A stretch of 5,487 nucleotides of DNA, from the NCBI GenBank assembly GCA_903866285.1, contig CAIPMZ010000008.1, positions 1 through 5,487 of the forward strand. Direction: 5' to 3'. Below, in pieces: positions 5,451-5,487 of the stretch. Below the pieces are notes generated by a model that was not told the DNA's origin, searched no databases, and saw only the letters and a program-made list of their open reading frames with translations. Made by a program: the position numbers and the translations under genes. Positions within the stretch are counted from its first letter, which is position 1. Each line of letters begins with the position of its first letter. Source of the stretch: an uncultured bacterium. GTDB lineage: Bacteria; Patescibacteriota; Minisyncoccia; Moranbacterales; GWC2-37-73.

Positions 5451-5456
5451 ATTATA
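5451..5456 (-). promoter_or_regulatory. Second minus-strand -10 box at the right edge
   Basis: The 13-mer AAATATTATACTC at 5447-5459 repeats 5131-5143 exactly and gives TATAAT on the minus strand. A weak -35 candidate (TTCATT) lies 17 bp upstream. A transcript from here would run through R copies 5 and 4 toward the PaaX/Cas2-like gene. In AT-rich DNA a lone -10 box is modest evidence, but the exact repetition with the same R spacing strengthens it. Confidence 0.35.
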
Positions 5457-5460
5457 CTCG

Positions 5461-5487
5461 AAATAAATGAATAAATGAATAAATAAA
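5461..5487. repeat. Short AT-rich tandem repeat (AATAAATG unit)
   Basis: The last 27 bases are successive variants of an 8-bp unit (AATAAATG), cut by the window edge. It probably arose by polymerase slippage, and no function is evident. Confidence 0.5.

Overview
The window looks like bacterial chromosomal DNA, most likely from a Candidate Phyla Radiation (Patescibacteria / Parcubacteria-like) genome. This assignment is an inference. It rests on AT-rich intergenic DNA full of hairpins and short repeats, genes without a visible Shine-Dalgarno sequence, a replicative polymerase with an intact PHP domain and a repeat-expanded linker, and a PaaX/Cas2-like protein of a type I associate with that group. 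Reading is with the standard bacterial code; no reassigned stop codon is needed.

Layout. Bases 1-439 hold no complete gene. The far left may be the start of a minus-strand gene leaving the window, preceded by two nested inverted repeats and two identical 18-bp direct repeats that resemble an insertion-sequence end. Next comes an extended -10 promoter (158-166), a short GC-rich structured segment with a nine-codon mini-ORF, and a terminator-like hairpin (267-290). An AT-rich imperfect inverted repeat (307-412) then abuts dnaE. Bases 440-4138 are dnaE, encoding the 1232-aa DNA polymerase III alpha subunit. It is complete and canonical except for an approximately 80-residue low-complexity linker built from a 7-bp nucleotide repeat. 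A perfect 34-bp palindrome (4197-4230) closes the gene as a terminator.

The right-hand part (4261-5487) is the unusual region. A gene for a 185-aa PaaX/Cas2-like protein (4480-5037, minus strand) lies between two nearly identical direct repeats of about 190 bp (4261-4452 and 5246-5430). Each long repeat carries two copies of a 42-bp hairpin-forming motif (called R here). A fifth, diverged R copy lies just upstream of the gene, between its start codon and a minus-strand TATAAT box. The same R-to-TATAAT arrangement recurs at the right edge of the window.

The polymerase and the PaaX/Cas2-like gene are convergent and separated by the palindrome, so they are separate transcription units with no evident shared function. 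The repeat-flanked PaaX/Cas2-like unit is the best candidate here for an undescribed system, either a small mobile cassette or a regulator with its own dispersed binding sites. There is no cas1, effector gene or CRISPR array in the window.
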